A stretch of 64,000 nt of DNA. It comes from Serilophus lunatus. Lineage: Eukaryota > Chordata > Aves > Passeriformes > Eurylaimidae. The notes under the pieces were generated by a model, which ran no database searches, was not told the origin of the DNA, and was given only the letters and a program-made list of their open reading frames with translations. How positions within the stretch are numbered: position 1 is the first letter of the stretch; every line of letters begins with the position of its first letter. The DNA is taken from contig VXBA01005117.1 of assembly GCA_013399895.1 (NCBI GenBank), positions 708,282 through 772,281 of the forward strand, in the 5' to 3' direction. This document shows positions 1 through 12,676 of this stretch, in pieces. The translations under genes were made by a program, and so were the position numbers.

Positions 1-1902
1 AAATGTCAGGCCTAGAACAAGTAAGAAGACATTGCAGAATGATTATCCCAAGTACCATGTTAAGAGCATCATGCCCTTCTTTTATTAGAGGGAGGTCCTG
101 GCATAAGTGGAAAGTGGGGTTCAGGATTTTGTGTGGGATGAGGTAAAACCAAAAATCAGGAGCTAAGAGATCAAGGTTAACTTTTGGGTGGTTGTTTTTT
201 AAGTACCAGAAAAAAATAATCCAGTTTCCATTCCTGCTAATGAAGTGTTACCCAATTTATACAACCTGATTCAGATTAATGGTGAGTAAAAATGGATGAA
301 ATTCAATCCTGTAGTGCTTCATACCTCCAAAATATTATAGTGCTATCAACTTAATACCTCATTTATCTGTAGTTCTAACAGAAAACTACATTTCTATAAT
401 TTTACTCATCTGAATGTATCATTGAAATTGAGACACCCATCCTTGCTCAGCCTTACAGCGCTCTGGGACTTTGCCTTTCTGCAGCAGTCTCTGGACAGTT
501 CTCAGAGGAGCCCACAACGTTTTAAAGTTTGGCTTTTTGGCACACGAGTTCAGAAAGATTTGACTGTGCTGTGAAAGGGGAGTTCACAACTCCTTGACCA
601 AGTCTGTCAGTGAATGTAAGTAAAACTCTTAGGATGCGTTTTCAGAGGCTGAGTAGGGAATAAGCTTGACCAGAGAAATCTTACTTCCTAAAACTTTGAA
701 AAGCTCAGATTATACAACCTGACTCATGCTGAACATTTTACAATCAAAAGTCACTTTACAAAACAGAAATCTTGACTACATCTTATTTTCTGTTAACATA
801 TGTTGCTGTCATTTAGAATAAGCATTTATTTGGTTTGTTCTAATGGACATCATGATATTCCTATAGCAGAATGGTCGTGTTTAGAGAATTCAAAAGTTAA
901 AAAAATATAACTAGAAAGAATTTTAATTTTTTTTTTTTCAGATAACATTCTCATTTTATTAATTGATTTTGTGTTTCAAAAAGGAAATAATTTTGGCATG
1001 ATTTTCTTTTGATACTTGGTCTACATTCGGTTTCAACAGATCAATGCCTGTATTTGAGGCCACTATTAATGTTCTTGTTCTGATGTAGTTTAACTTCTTA
1101 AGGTTTCTGATGTAGCCACATATGATGTCTATAAAGGATTCCTTTTGAACTATTTTTTGTCCATTCATTTCAAAGAGAAACAGCAGTAGCATTTTCATCA
1201 GTTAGGGATTGATATTGACTGAAATCAAGAAAGGTGTTTTTTAAAAAATATATCAAATATTTGACTTCTTTTAAAATTATATTAGAATTTGCACAGAAGT
1301 CTTTAACTATGTTATTCCAGTGGCTTTTGTCTCCCCTTTTATTATTAACTAAATACTTTTGATTAATGCTGCTGTGATTTTTATACTGTAAAAATATGAT
1401 TATTTGATCACCATATGAATTAAGCAACTGAAAAAGGCTATTTCTTATAGGAAATGTACAAAATACTTAAACTTATGGTCTACTATTCACACAGTAATCC
1501 AACTATTTAGTCAGAATTCAAAGCTATGTGTGTCCTGATTAGTACCTACAATCAAGGAAGTCTATCTATTAGGGATGTTGTTCAGTATATTTCAGTAAGT
1601 GTGTGACATCTTACATTATCTAGGGAGTTCTTACCATGTGGAAAAGTTTCCCCCAGCTACTTAAAGCCTTTTAGAAAAACCCAAACAATTAATCCTTTGA
1701 AGTGTCTGTGGCAGGACTTAGAATAAGGAATAGTTTCAGATTATTTCAATAGTAGAAACTAAGAAACAGCAGCATATTTTTAAGTGTGAATGGATAGATT
1801 TGCAGACATAGTAAACCCTAAATAGGGAGCAAAGTGAAAACAAACTGCTTTGATTACATTTCTTCTGTTGCAGAAGGAAAGGAATGCACTATCATGGACC
1901 CA
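1..1902. other. AT-rich noncoding DNA
   Basis: No gene is visible. Two minus-strand frames of 79 and 85 codons (959-1427) are rich in Ile, Leu, Asn and Lys codons, as AT-rich sequence produces by chance, and contain no domain. A pyrimidine tract ending in CAG at about 471-483, followed by a GTAAGT at about 610, looks like an acceptor/donor pair. The phase-0 frame between them meets a stop after 29 codons, so I do not call it an exon. No repeat family was recognised here. Confidence 0.6.
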
Positions 1903-2098
1903 GAGAGTGGTTGGACGCTGAGCAGGCTCCCCAGGGAAATGGGCACAGCACCAAGGCTGCCAGAGCTCAAGAAGTATTTGAAAAATGTTCTCAGGCACAT
2001 GATGTGACTCTTGGAATGTCCTGTGTAGGGGCAGAAGTTGGACTTAAAGATCCTTGTAGGTTCCTTCCAGCTCAGGATATTCTGTGTTTCTATGATTT
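1903..2098 (+). mobile_element. CR1 LINE, 5'-truncated 3' end
   Basis: This is the terminal part of a CR1 non-LTR retrotransposon, about 195 bp. The order of landmarks matches CR1: a copy of the 'W-N-R-L-P' region (GCTCCCCAGGGAAATGG), then 'CTGCCAGAGCTCAAGAAG', 'CTCAGGCACATGATGTGAC', 'TTGGACTTAAAGATCCTTG', 'CCTTCCAGCTCAGGATATTC' and a tail 'TGTGTTTCTATGAT'. It contains the last codons of the reverse transcriptase ORF and the 3' UTR. It encodes nothing functional; an open frame over it (1,884-2,102) is a by-product. The 'CTCAGGATATTC' form resembles CR1 subfamilies common in Neoaves, which is inference from memory. Confidence 0.88.
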
Positions 2099-4280
2099 GT
2101 AGTACTGCCATTGAACACAGACTCTCAAAGTTGCATTATACAAATTTATAGTTATGCAAAATTCACTCTGCAATTCCAATCAGATGATGACCCAAGAGGA
2201 TGGTAAGTTTGCACAAAGCAACACCTCAGGTTTTCTATACAATCCGAAATGCAGTTTTGAATATCAAAAAAATGTTATTCCAGCACTTTTTCTAGTTAAG
2301 TATCAGTTTAATACCAGCCAAGCAAGTCTTTCTCTGAGTGTGTGGTAGCAATGCTGCAGTTACACTCCTGCCCCACTGAATGGATGCAATCATCCAGCTC
2401 TTGCCCTGAAATCTGTGACAACACTTGCTCTTTACATCTTTCCTTTTGTGGCATTGAGCTGGCATAGGATTGGTGAGAGAGAAAAACACAAAAGGAAATC
2501 AGGTAATGTGGCAAAGAGGTGAGTTATGCTTTATCACCTTACACCTGACAATGTGTTTTCTCTTTATAGAAGACATGTGGAATGTTTACAGAAATAAAAG
2601 TATTGCATAGAGATTGAGAAAAGCAGAAACAGGAGCTCTGCTGGTTCAGCCAGATACCTTCCAGTGCTACAGAACAGAGAGCTAAGCTGCAAGTGGCATT
2701 GCTTGCTGGAGCAGTCAGAGCTGGATCTCCAGGGAAGGGGATGATGCTTTAAACATCAAAGTTAAGAATAACTGCAAAGTGCTGAAGCTTTTGCACCTGG
2801 GGATAGCTCCCTGTGTTCCATTCACACATATCTAACAATGTATCTTGGACCACTAGTGATTGTAGTTAGAGCAGTATAGTCCAGAGACACTTTTAGATTT
2901 GAAGAACAAAAATGAGAAATGGTTCCAAGTATGAGTTTAGTTGCTGCAGTATGTTGTCATGGAAATTCCTTGCTGTGAGCTTATTTTATAAAATCTATGT
3001 AGTTTAACTGGAGAAACAGCTCCAATACCAAGGCTGAATGCACCATTCAGTCTCTGTTCCTTAGATGGCCTGTATTTGTGGTCAGGAGAGAAGGACAAAC
3101 AGAAGAGCCACCGTGTAGTGGTGTTTCTCTAAGCTCACAGCTCAGTTTGGTCTGTGCTGCCAGGGTTGAGTTTTCCCACGTCACTGCTCTGGGATGGGAT
3201 GTGACCTTAAGAGAAATTCTCTTCAGCTGCAGATGCTTCTTCAGCACATTACATGGGACAGTGGCTTTTGATAGTGGAGTGATGGAGTGACCTCTGCAAC
3301 TTTTTGCACTGATTGATTTTCATTCCCACTGGTCCAGCACTTTACCTGAATGTACCAATTGATCTGTGACTGTAGAGTGCTGGAGAACATTTAATTTTCA
3401 AAATTAATAAACCTGACATTTAAAATAAGAAAGGAAAGGAAAGAAATGCTTACAGTATTTCTGACATGGATGTTAGTGATGGTATAACTAAAATTGTTAC
3501 TACTATTTGGCTGACCTTAATTTAATGTGTATTGATTTCAATGCATTTTTTTTATTCTGCTGAGATATCCCAAATAGTTTTACTTAAGTCTTTTCCTTTT
3601 AAATCATGACAGAGGCTTAACAAAAGCACTAAAGTCTCTAAGTCTTGTTTTGGGAGAGTAAGTGTTCTTTTCTTAAAAAAATGGATTTCTCTTCATTTCC
3701 ACTTGACGTGGTTGAGGCGAGCTGGTGTCTGACAGTCAGTCCTCCCTGTTGCCTTCTTTGCAAGCCTCAGGTTTATTTATTTATTTTATTCAGTAAATTA
3801 TCTGAAAGAACTTGCACGGGTTCAAGTCAATAAAAATGGTTTCCATATGGAGGTAAATGGACATTTAAATGCAGTTTTTAAAAGCTAAACTATCCTTCAT
3901 GTTGCTTAAATTGCCTCACTCAAAGGCAATCGGGGAATGAGAAACATGCCTTTCCTTATGTTGCCTTACTTCTGTATTCAGAAATGTTCAGTTTAACTTC
4001 AAGTTTCGTTCATAACTTTATGTGTGAATGTGAAAGTTACCATTAAAGTTCTGAATTCCCATTCCCAAGGAAGAATTATTGAACACAATGAAGGATGTGT
4101 ACTTAAATTATGCCCTGAAATATTGAATGAGCCTGAGAGAGAAGTTAAATTTATTTTTTAATGTCGTTTCTAAAAATGCACTCTGTTTATCATGAGTCAT
4201 TTTCTGGTAAGACCTGAAGTATGGATATTATACTTTAATATCATTTTCCATAACATTAAATTTGCAATGGAGAAAGGAAC
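2099..4280. other. Noncoding DNA, no recognised feature
   Basis: Only short overlapping frames of 62-70 codons occur, on both strands, with no domain. A strong donor-like GTAAGT lies at about 2,203, but no acceptor with a pyrimidine tract precedes it at a sensible distance. A (TTTA)n run of a few units lies at about 3,771-3,790. Nothing else is seen. Confidence 0.55.
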
Positions 4281-4355
4281 TAGGTCTGATTCATCATTTC
4301 ATTACACTACTCAGAATTCTCTGACTTGAATGGAGTAAATTGGAGTATGATAAAG
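4281..4355. repeat. Ancient inverted-repeat element fragment (MITE-like)
   Basis: The words 'GGTCTGATTCATCATT', 'CATTACAC' and 'CTGACTTGAATGGAGTAAATTGG' occur in the same order as in a palindromic element widespread in turtles, crocodilians and, as old remnants, birds. The modern form there carries 'TTCAATGGAGTTAC' with 'GGTGTAAAT'. I believe these are Harbinger-type MITEs, but the family name is from memory. The copy is clearly degraded. Chance similarity is possible because only about 75 bp are involved. Confidence 0.42.
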
Positions 4356-7300
4356 GACAATCTGGTTTCCCTTCTTTTACAATTTTTCTGATTAGCTTTT
4401 TTTTTTCTTTTTGCATTCCAGACTTTCTTATGTTCTAGTCTGAATGAAATTATGAATCAGTCAGTTTAAAATACAGAGGATTTTTTTTCCTTTTGGAAGT
4501 GCCCCGAATAATTTGGATTTAACGGAAACAAACTGCAACTGAAGAGCTTCTGCTAGAGTTTTAGAAAATATTTTAAAGAAATATGATTTGGTAATAGTTT
4601 ACTTGTGACTCGAGAATCATTGAATGCTTAGATGAGTGAAAGAAAGTTTAAAGAGGCATAAACAGAAAGAACAAAAACACATTTACATGTTGTGTTCAAT
4701 TATTTTCTCAGATTGCTGGTAATTTTTCCCTTACTGGACATTCATTTGACTTTGGTTGTCTGTGCTTTAACACAAATGAGATTCTCTAAGTTCTAACTGT
4801 CTGTGTTAAACATATTTGGGGTGATGGTTCTAGGACCACCCTCCTTACAAATGAGTGGCCAATGTTCTGTGACTACCATGAACATTACAGCCTATCCAAA
4901 TGCTAAACACACACTTTTCCTGTTCTACTTATTTTTCACTTCTTCAGCAGTAGCTGGTGGGTAAAAACGTGTGTATATATACACTAAAGATTTGAAGTAA
5001 CTGTTTTAGACTACATGAGAAATGCACTGATCTAAACCAATCAAAAAAAGAGACCAACACCCCAATGAATCTGTTCTATGTGCTGTCCTCCTTGTTATCC
5101 CTTTACTTTGGGTGGAAAATTTTATATGTCCAGATTCTTATTCTTGAAGCTTATTGAGATCAACAAGAGTCCTGAGTCATTGCCAGACTTGTAGCTCCTC
5201 ATTTTTATTGCTTGGTTTCCAGAGAGGAATCCAAACCCTGTTCAGTTTCTGTCAATGCCTGGAAAGATTACAAAACTCAGAGCAGCAATTTCTACATAGG
5301 AATAGGGGGCTGCCTTATCCCAAGGATACACTCTTAAATCTTGCCCTTGGGAAGTTAAGCACGGTGGATTCAACGCATTCCCCACTCTGAAGCTCCTCCT
5401 GTCAACAAAGTATGCTGGGTAGGGTCATTCCCATTCTTTCCCCTTCAGAAAGAGGTGGAAGATCCAGGCAGGACTAAACAGGGCAGGAAACCACAACCTC
5501 ACAAGAGAAGTTTCAATAAGGATCCTACACTTTAAAATTATTTCTGTTCTCTGGCAAGAACAACTGTGCTGTGGCTCTGGCTGACTGACTTTACTGAGAG
5601 ACTGTTGTTTTCCAGTCCATCCCACAGTCGCTTGCATGAGCAGCAATACAGTAACAGTGCAGGAAAGACATGAGGGTGTAGATGGTTATTAAGTCTAGAG
5701 TTCATATTGAAGCTGGAGCTCATAAATTGCATACAAGCTCCCCAGATTACCCCAGTTTGATTCTCAAAGCACAACATGAACCAAAGTGCCATGACATTTC
5801 ATACTTTCCTGTAACTTGGAATCCAAATGACTCTCTGAGTAAAGCATAAACAAAGACTATTAGACTTAATTCTCATAATAGCAGTGTCTCACTAGGGGAG
5901 GAGACTTTTAAAACCAGAATTTTCCTCTCATTACCTAAATAAGTTATGAATAAACAGAAGTAAATAGAGTCATAAGAACACCAGCCAAAATTTGAGAGTT
6001 TTCTCAGAAAAACAAAACTTTCTTTGTATCCTTCTTTATCCAGTGAAGTGATGACTATATAAGCAATCTTTCACAAAAGCAGTGAGATCTGAGAGCAGCA
6101 TGATGACAGAAGGTCCTGGCAATAGCTATTGTATTTATTACTTATGGTGCATTTGCACAAAGTACCACAATTTGATGTGTGCTGTCTCAAGTGCAGCACT
6201 GAGAAAGACCTGAATATTGCATTCAGTGTCACTTCACTAAAAACTAACACTCTAAAGGTTATTTAGAGAAGATAGCAAGACTAAAAGTGGAAATGTTTTC
6301 TGTATTGACACTTAAGTACATCAAAGATGCTGGAGACCCTACACTAGGGCAGGCCTTGGAGGCGTTGTAATCGTGGTGTTCCATTGTGGTTTGCTGAGTA
6401 ACACATGACTGATGGTGTCAGATATTTTTCTAAATTTATGAACTTTTACTTTTTATTTTTCTTGTTATTTTGGTTAAGTACTCTCTGTTGAGCTTCTGGG
6501 ACCCATTTTTTGCATGAGATTTTTGCATTATGGATAATGCTTTCCTTCACGTGAGCATATTCAGTCAGTGCCTTAAAGTTGTTCTGTGTATTGATGTACA
6601 GATCTCTCTTATGAAGTAATAAAAAAGAAATTTAGCTATATCCTATAAGTAGGAGGCCTTTAAGATTCAAGACTGACATCGTTGTGTATTTTTAGTTGTT
6701 GGGCAAAACTTTAAAACCAGTTTTGATACTTGTATGGGAATCCTCCTGCTTAAGACTACCTATGGATAACTCTTCTTCCTTGGAGGAACATATTTTAAAT
6801 GTATATTTTAGACTCTAAAGCTGGAATATTTTGAATTCCATATATAAAAATTGATATAAAATAGTGGTTACCATCGTTTCTGTGTAAAGATCACAGGTTT
6901 TCTGCTTACAGAAATTACAGAACTTTTTAGGCATCTAAAGGCAGAAACTATTTTTATTTAGAAAGACAGCCTAATGGAGTGAAGCTGCTGTTCATGTGTG
7001 CTTGTCTCCTGGAAATGACTTGCTATTTGGAAGCAGAAATGGTTATTGTATGACAAGAGCTGCAAAATACTGCATGCCTCAACCTGCATTTTTATCAGCT
7101 GGTCAGCTTATGCATCCCACATTATATTTTTCCCCTTTTCTCTCATAATAGAAGATTAAGTAGTTATACCTTTTTATGGGAGCAGCTGAAGCCATAAATT
7201 GTGCCTGATTAATATCCTAGTAATAGAGGGAATATATTAGAGAGGGAAAACTAGTGCATCAAGGTCAAATAATTTGGATAAAGATACAAAGAGAAATAAG

Positions 7301-10300
7301 AATAGACGGAACTAATGATTTCTTGATCTTATTTCTCCTCTTTATGTGATAGATTAAGGATCTCTTTGTCACATCTATTTGGTGCAAGAGAAGGCTGTCT
7401 TTTGGGTGGTGGATCTGATTATGTTGGTTATTTTAGGAGCTGCGTTCAAAGCTGTTGACTAACTGCTCTATATTAGATGCAGTTCTCTAGAAACCATTTG
7501 GACAGGATAGTGTTTTATGCCAAATAGTCACTCAGCAAGTAAACCAAGCACTCTCTGGATACTATAATTCAAGCACTTGAGTAACACAAAAGCTTAGGAG
7601 TTGATTTGGAACCCAAGTATACATCCTAAACATTGAATAATATGAATGAGTGACCTGGTTGAAATCACCCACTATGGCAAATAGTGAAATTTTACCCCAA
7701 GTACAGACTTGTTATAATTCTCTGAGTCTTGGTCATTCCCAGCAATGACTGTGACTTTATGACACAAGTAAAGTCTGGAATAGAATGAATTTCAATTACC
7801 TTAATTTAATTGCAACATTCACGTGTTTTGTTGTTTTTTTATTACTGAATTCAGCCCAATAATAAATCTTACAATAAAGCATGTGGGCCTACCGTTTAAA
7901 CAGTGCACTTCAACATCAGAATTGTCCATAACCAAAAGTTTTTTTGAAAAATTTCTGCAAGGCATCAGCAGAATACCTCATTGCACGTCAAGGCTAATTA
8001 AACCATCTACCAGGTATCCATAACCAGACACATTCTTTTATTTTCTTCCCTCTTCCCATGTTTTTTTGATCCTTCTACTGTTGCTATTATTTTAGATCCC
8101 AAACTCTCTTTCTTATTATTGCAGTAGATGAAAATTAAGGTCTTAAAGAAGATACTTTCATCTGATAGCTTTTCTGTAACATGCTGTTTAGTTGGTTTTT
8201 TTTTAAACAAGTAGGAAATCATGGTTAATAATACAGTTGGGAGGAGGGTGTATGAATATCTGTGCTGTTCTGCATGAATAGGAGATAAAATTTCAATAGG
8301 AACTTCGAATTTTTAAAATGCATTTCCTAGCTGTCTTAAATCTTTCCAGATATAATCCAAAATCTGTGGGAAACCTAAGCTTTCCTGGTAGACACACATT
8401 TTCATTTGATGCATGACAATTTTACAATATGAATTTTACACGTAGCTAATCATAATAGTAGTGAAAAGTAGGCATCTGATTCACCACTAATTATGTAGGG
8501 TTTGTAATTTATGATTGCGTATTGGAGGAACCAAAATAAAACTGAATTTCTTTCTTCTCATTTCAGTTAATGATAAATAAGAGTCCAACTGAAAATTTCC
8601 CTTGATTTTCAGGTGAAACTTTCCCATATCACTTGCAGGTCAGCAAATAGTGAAACTCTTTACCCAGGTTTCATGGATTCAATGAGTGCTCACTAGTCAC
8701 TATTTAAGCTCATTCCCACTGTGCTGATGAATTTACAAACCATAGGATTTATGGTTAGCCTAATTTTCTTTTAGAAATTTAATTTCCTGCCAATGAATAT
8801 GTGCTAACACACCCACTGTTTTTTTCCAAAGATGGGGATAGCAGCCAACTGCTCTTAATGTATTAATTAATGACTATGTTTTCATCAGTCAGGAATTGCA
8901 TCTAGTTCTTTAAGACTTTCACAGTTTTTACTGAAAATACCTGTACAATGACAAATTCAACAAATAAATATTGTTGTTGTACTTGCAGTCCTGGAATCTC
9001 ACATGAGTGCAGGCAACATGACAGTCTGTGGCACATTCATCACTGAACAACGCAAGAACACATGTATTTTTCCTTTTTTTTTTTTTTTGTCATAATAACT
9101 GAGCTTTAAAAAGTGAAATAAATACATTAAACAAAACATTACTAAAACAGTTAAAATGTCCTTAAGTGATTTTAAACATTTTGTATTTCTTTTTCTGCCT
9201 ACAGAGTAATTATGTGGTTCTTATTGGAGTAAAAAAATAGATATTAAATGTTAATTCTTTATAAATGTATTTACAAGTGGATGTGGAATGGTCTCATTTG
9301 TTTGGCTTCCAGTTCTAACTTATAAGTGCAGGTGATTATGGATAATCTCCCTTTGAAACCTATACTTCCGATGACTTTAAATAATATTTTTTCTTTCAAA
9401 ACCATCCCATTAAACCTATTGATGCATTTTCCTTGTATCTGTACTCCACAAAACAAAAGAGCCTGGTAAAACTTGGCTAAACAGCAATGACATTAATGCT
9501 AATATTTGATTCTTGCAATATTTAGTATGCAGAACAGCAGGTTTTGCCCAAAAGTTAAGGGTAAGCTTGAAGGATTTAAACACCTACATAAGTCCTACAA
9601 ATGCTAAAGGATGCTGGAAGTCACCACATAAACATGATCCCCCTGGCAATGTTCTTTAACAGGTGCTGAACAGCTGCACCTTTTGTAAAGTTCTTTAGAG
9701 CTGTGGATGCTCAGGAAGAGCTTTAAAATGGAGCTGTTAATCTCTCATTTTACACCTAGTTTTTTACCAGAGGTACTCTGCTTAAGAGGAATATTAAAAA
9801 AGAGACCAGACACATGAGAACTATTAAAAGTTGTCACAAATTAGGAGTCTTAAGCATAAGTACCTTTATATGATAAATGAGGGACTGAGCACTGACACTT
9901 TAATCACTTGCTGACATCTTTATGTTTGGATATTTTGGGCTTTTTAATAAAGATTTTTTTGCGAATTAGCTTGAGAAGTTGATTGTTAAAATATCTAAAA
10001 ATTAAGCTTTTGAAAAAATGTAACTGGGCTCTGATGCAGGATCACCTAGCAAGGATCTTATACCCCAAAATTATGCTTGTCTGGCTATATTTTCATCAGC
10101 TCTCTTTTTAGTCTATCTTATTAATTTGGTTTTTTGAATGTCCATTGTCATGAGGGTAGATTTTCTCACTCAGAGTTCCTTCCTGACGAGAACATTTAAG
10201 GAGAAGAATGAAAATTGTTAAAAATAATTATGGCGCCCTTCAAAATAATACTTGTTTTTAAATAGTCTAGGGATGAAAAATGAAATTTGTTCTTTATCAG

Positions 10301-12610
10301 AATACATTCACCTAGTCAATAGGAAATAGAATGTAGCAAAGTGCTATATTCAGCTCCCAAAGCCTGCCCATCAATATCTCTACCAGCAACATAATCTGAA
10401 AAGTCATTCCCTTATTGGCACATTTAACACTCCCTATTTTACGCCTCTCTCTGTCAAGGCTGATTGGAATCAAATCAGTCAAACAGTCAAATTTACTAAT
10501 TCTAACAAGCAACATCCTCTGGTTACTCAGTTATCAGAAGAGTGCCCTCACTGAGCCCATTGCAGGGTGGATCAATGCAATTATCATCCCCTGACATATG
10601 GTGAGGAGCTATGAGTATTTCCACCTGAACTAAATTGAATGGGACACAAATCATTGACTTATGTCAAAGAAACCAGAGACAGCACCTGAAATACAGCAAA
10701 TTTCAGAGGGGACTGACAGGCAGGGAGTGAAGAAAACAGAACTGTGTGTTGTTGATACTGTTCTGAAAAAAAATCACTCAACTCCTGTGCAGCTCAATAT
10801 TTGCTCTGTCACCCAGTGCAAGTGAAGTGTGATGGGCTTCCTCTGTGTCTTCCTGATTTATGTGTTTGCTTATTCATTTTCATATTCTTTCCAGAGGGTA
10901 AAAGCCCTTCTTCTGTTTAATAAGTAAGTTTGGTGAAATGTAATCAGGAGGGCTATAACTGCTTCTGGCAACCTCTATGGAAAATAGCAAGGATTTCAAT
11001 AGTCAAAATGCTTTTCACACACTTGCTGGCTTCAGAAATGAAGAAAACAGTTTAAAAAGAGGGTAAATGCCACTTTCATTTTTCTTTTATTTTCTTTTTA
11101 ATCCAAACATGGAATGTCATTTTATAAAAGAAATTAATGATTTAACTTAAATACTGGAAGTTTATTTCAGCTTATTAAGTCCACATTTGTAGATGAAAAG
11201 GAAATGTGATTCACTGTGTTTAGTTCAGCCTATTTGGTACATAAAGAGACAGTTAAACCATCTAACTTGAAGAGCTTTTGGTGCCTAAACCAGAAACTAA
11301 TCTCCTTAAGCCTCCAATTCATGAAATTCATGATGAGAGAGACAGATTTCTTCAGAGGGCAATTCAGAGTAAGAATTGAACTTAGGTGCTTAGTATTGGA
11401 CTCCTCCAGAGAACACCTACCTTCTACTTTTAGGTATGTAGTGTGTGTGACCAGCCTTCTAACTTAGGTACTTTAGTAGGGGGAATGAAAGAACCTGTGA
11501 TACTTCCTACAGCTCCATGAACACTTTGTAGGGAACAAACATTTTCTTGCTAAATAGTGATTTCTTTTTAAAACGCAATTTTCCTGTCTTGGAATATTTC
11601 ATGGATATGGGTAATATTAAGAAAAATAAATGTAACTCTGCAACTAGATTGAGCGTAGGAAGGTACCATTTCCTGATGAATGGTGGTTGTGCTTTTTATA
11701 ATTAGTATATCTTAATGGTGTTTCATTTTCATTATACTTTTGGAAAATATGAATGGAATAGGCAAAAGTTAAATATTCACAAGAAAGAAATGCAACAACG
11801 GTAGAGATATCGTTTTATGTTTCATTACATGTGTTTCTCACTATGTTTTATCAAGTGTTTGAAATAATTTTGCAAGATGCTTTGAGTGTTATAGACTTGT
11901 TCAGATACATAGTTGTTAAACTTTTTATATTGTGTTACTTAATTTTTCTTAGACTTCATGTCAATAGGTAGTTTAATGCAAACCATTTGGTCTGACCAAT
12001 ATGCTTCTAATGTAAAGTATCAGCTGTTTTGAGATAGACTGAAATTAGGGAGTTGAAATATGCAGAGCAGTAAAAGACATCCCAGCTTGGCAGAAGGTTC
12101 AAAGAAGTTTTATCCAGGTTTTAAGGAGTTGGAATCAGCACACTGGGAAGGATGGAAACTCTGAGTAAAGACCAGAGGTTGATTTCTTAACTTTTAGCTT
12201 AGCAGGACCCCCTGACTGCTTTATGCCAATCAAGGTTTTCAGGAAAAATGGAAAAAAAAAAACGAAACAGAAAGCAGCTGCCTAAGGATTCACTTTAGCA
12301 CTTTTTGAGATTTCTGCCTTTTGCTTCCCTTGTGGTTGTCAAAGCCAACTTTCGTTTGCCACAGGCCTGGACACTCTCTTTCCATAGACCATTTCCTTCT
12401 AAATGCCTTTTGGCTTTTACTCAAGCCTCCATCCATCACGGCCTCTTTCTGAAAAGCTTTAAAGAGACCAGCTCTGTGAAAAAGTCTGGAGCAACAAGAC
12501 AGCTTTCAGGCCTTTCATATGGTGACTGACCAAGCAAGCAGTAGAGAAAGATGAAATAAAATATATATAAAAAAATACAAAGCAAAAGAAAAGGAGAATG
12601 GTCTCCCTGT
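4356..12610. other. Long AT-rich gene desert segment
   Basis: Over 8 kb with no supported gene. Frames reach at most 84 codons and show no domain, signal peptide or conserved motif. It contains a 14-bp perfect palindrome of TG/TA steps at 4,971-4,984 and a T15 run at 9,074-9,088. Several canonical polyadenylation hexamers occur but without an exon nearby. No tRNA-like A/B box pair, CpG cluster or CR1 tail was found. Confidence 0.55.
9074..9088. repeat. T homopolymer (T15)
   Basis: Uninterrupted run of 15 T, with TTTTTCC just upstream. No target-site duplication or retrocopy body was seen on its minus-strand upstream side, so it is treated as simple sequence. Confidence 0.9.
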
Positions 12611-12676
12611 CATAGCAGGAGTGTTGGAACTAGATGATCTTTAAGGTCTTTTCCAACCACCATTCTATGACTTCAT
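12611..12676 (+). mobile_element. CR1 LINE tail, severely 5'-truncated
   Basis: About 66 bp of the CR1 3' UTR: 'TGTTGGAACTAGATGATC', 'TTTAAGGTCTTTTCCAACCA', then the terminal 'CATTCTATGACTTCATGA', a variant of the CR1 octamer-like tail. It belongs to a different subfamily from the copy at 1.9 kb, with TTCCAACC rather than TTCCAGCTCAGG. Extreme 5' truncation is typical of CR1 insertion. Just upstream (12,546-12,599) is an A-rich stretch of uncertain origin. Confidence 0.85.

Noticed and set aside
471..615. Pyrimidine tract-CAG to GTAAGT segment
   Set aside because: The phase-0 frame and one other frame meet stops before the donor; no protein similarity is apparent.
1884..2102. 72-codon plus-strand frame
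   Set aside because: It is the translation of a CR1 3' end.
3812..3830. GGTTCAAGTC, a tRNA B-box-like word
   Set aside because: No A box at the right distance, and no cloverleaf can be drawn around it.
4971..4984. Perfect 14-bp palindrome GTGTATATATACAC
   Set aside because: Such alternating purine-pyrimidine palindromes are common in AT-rich vertebrate DNA.
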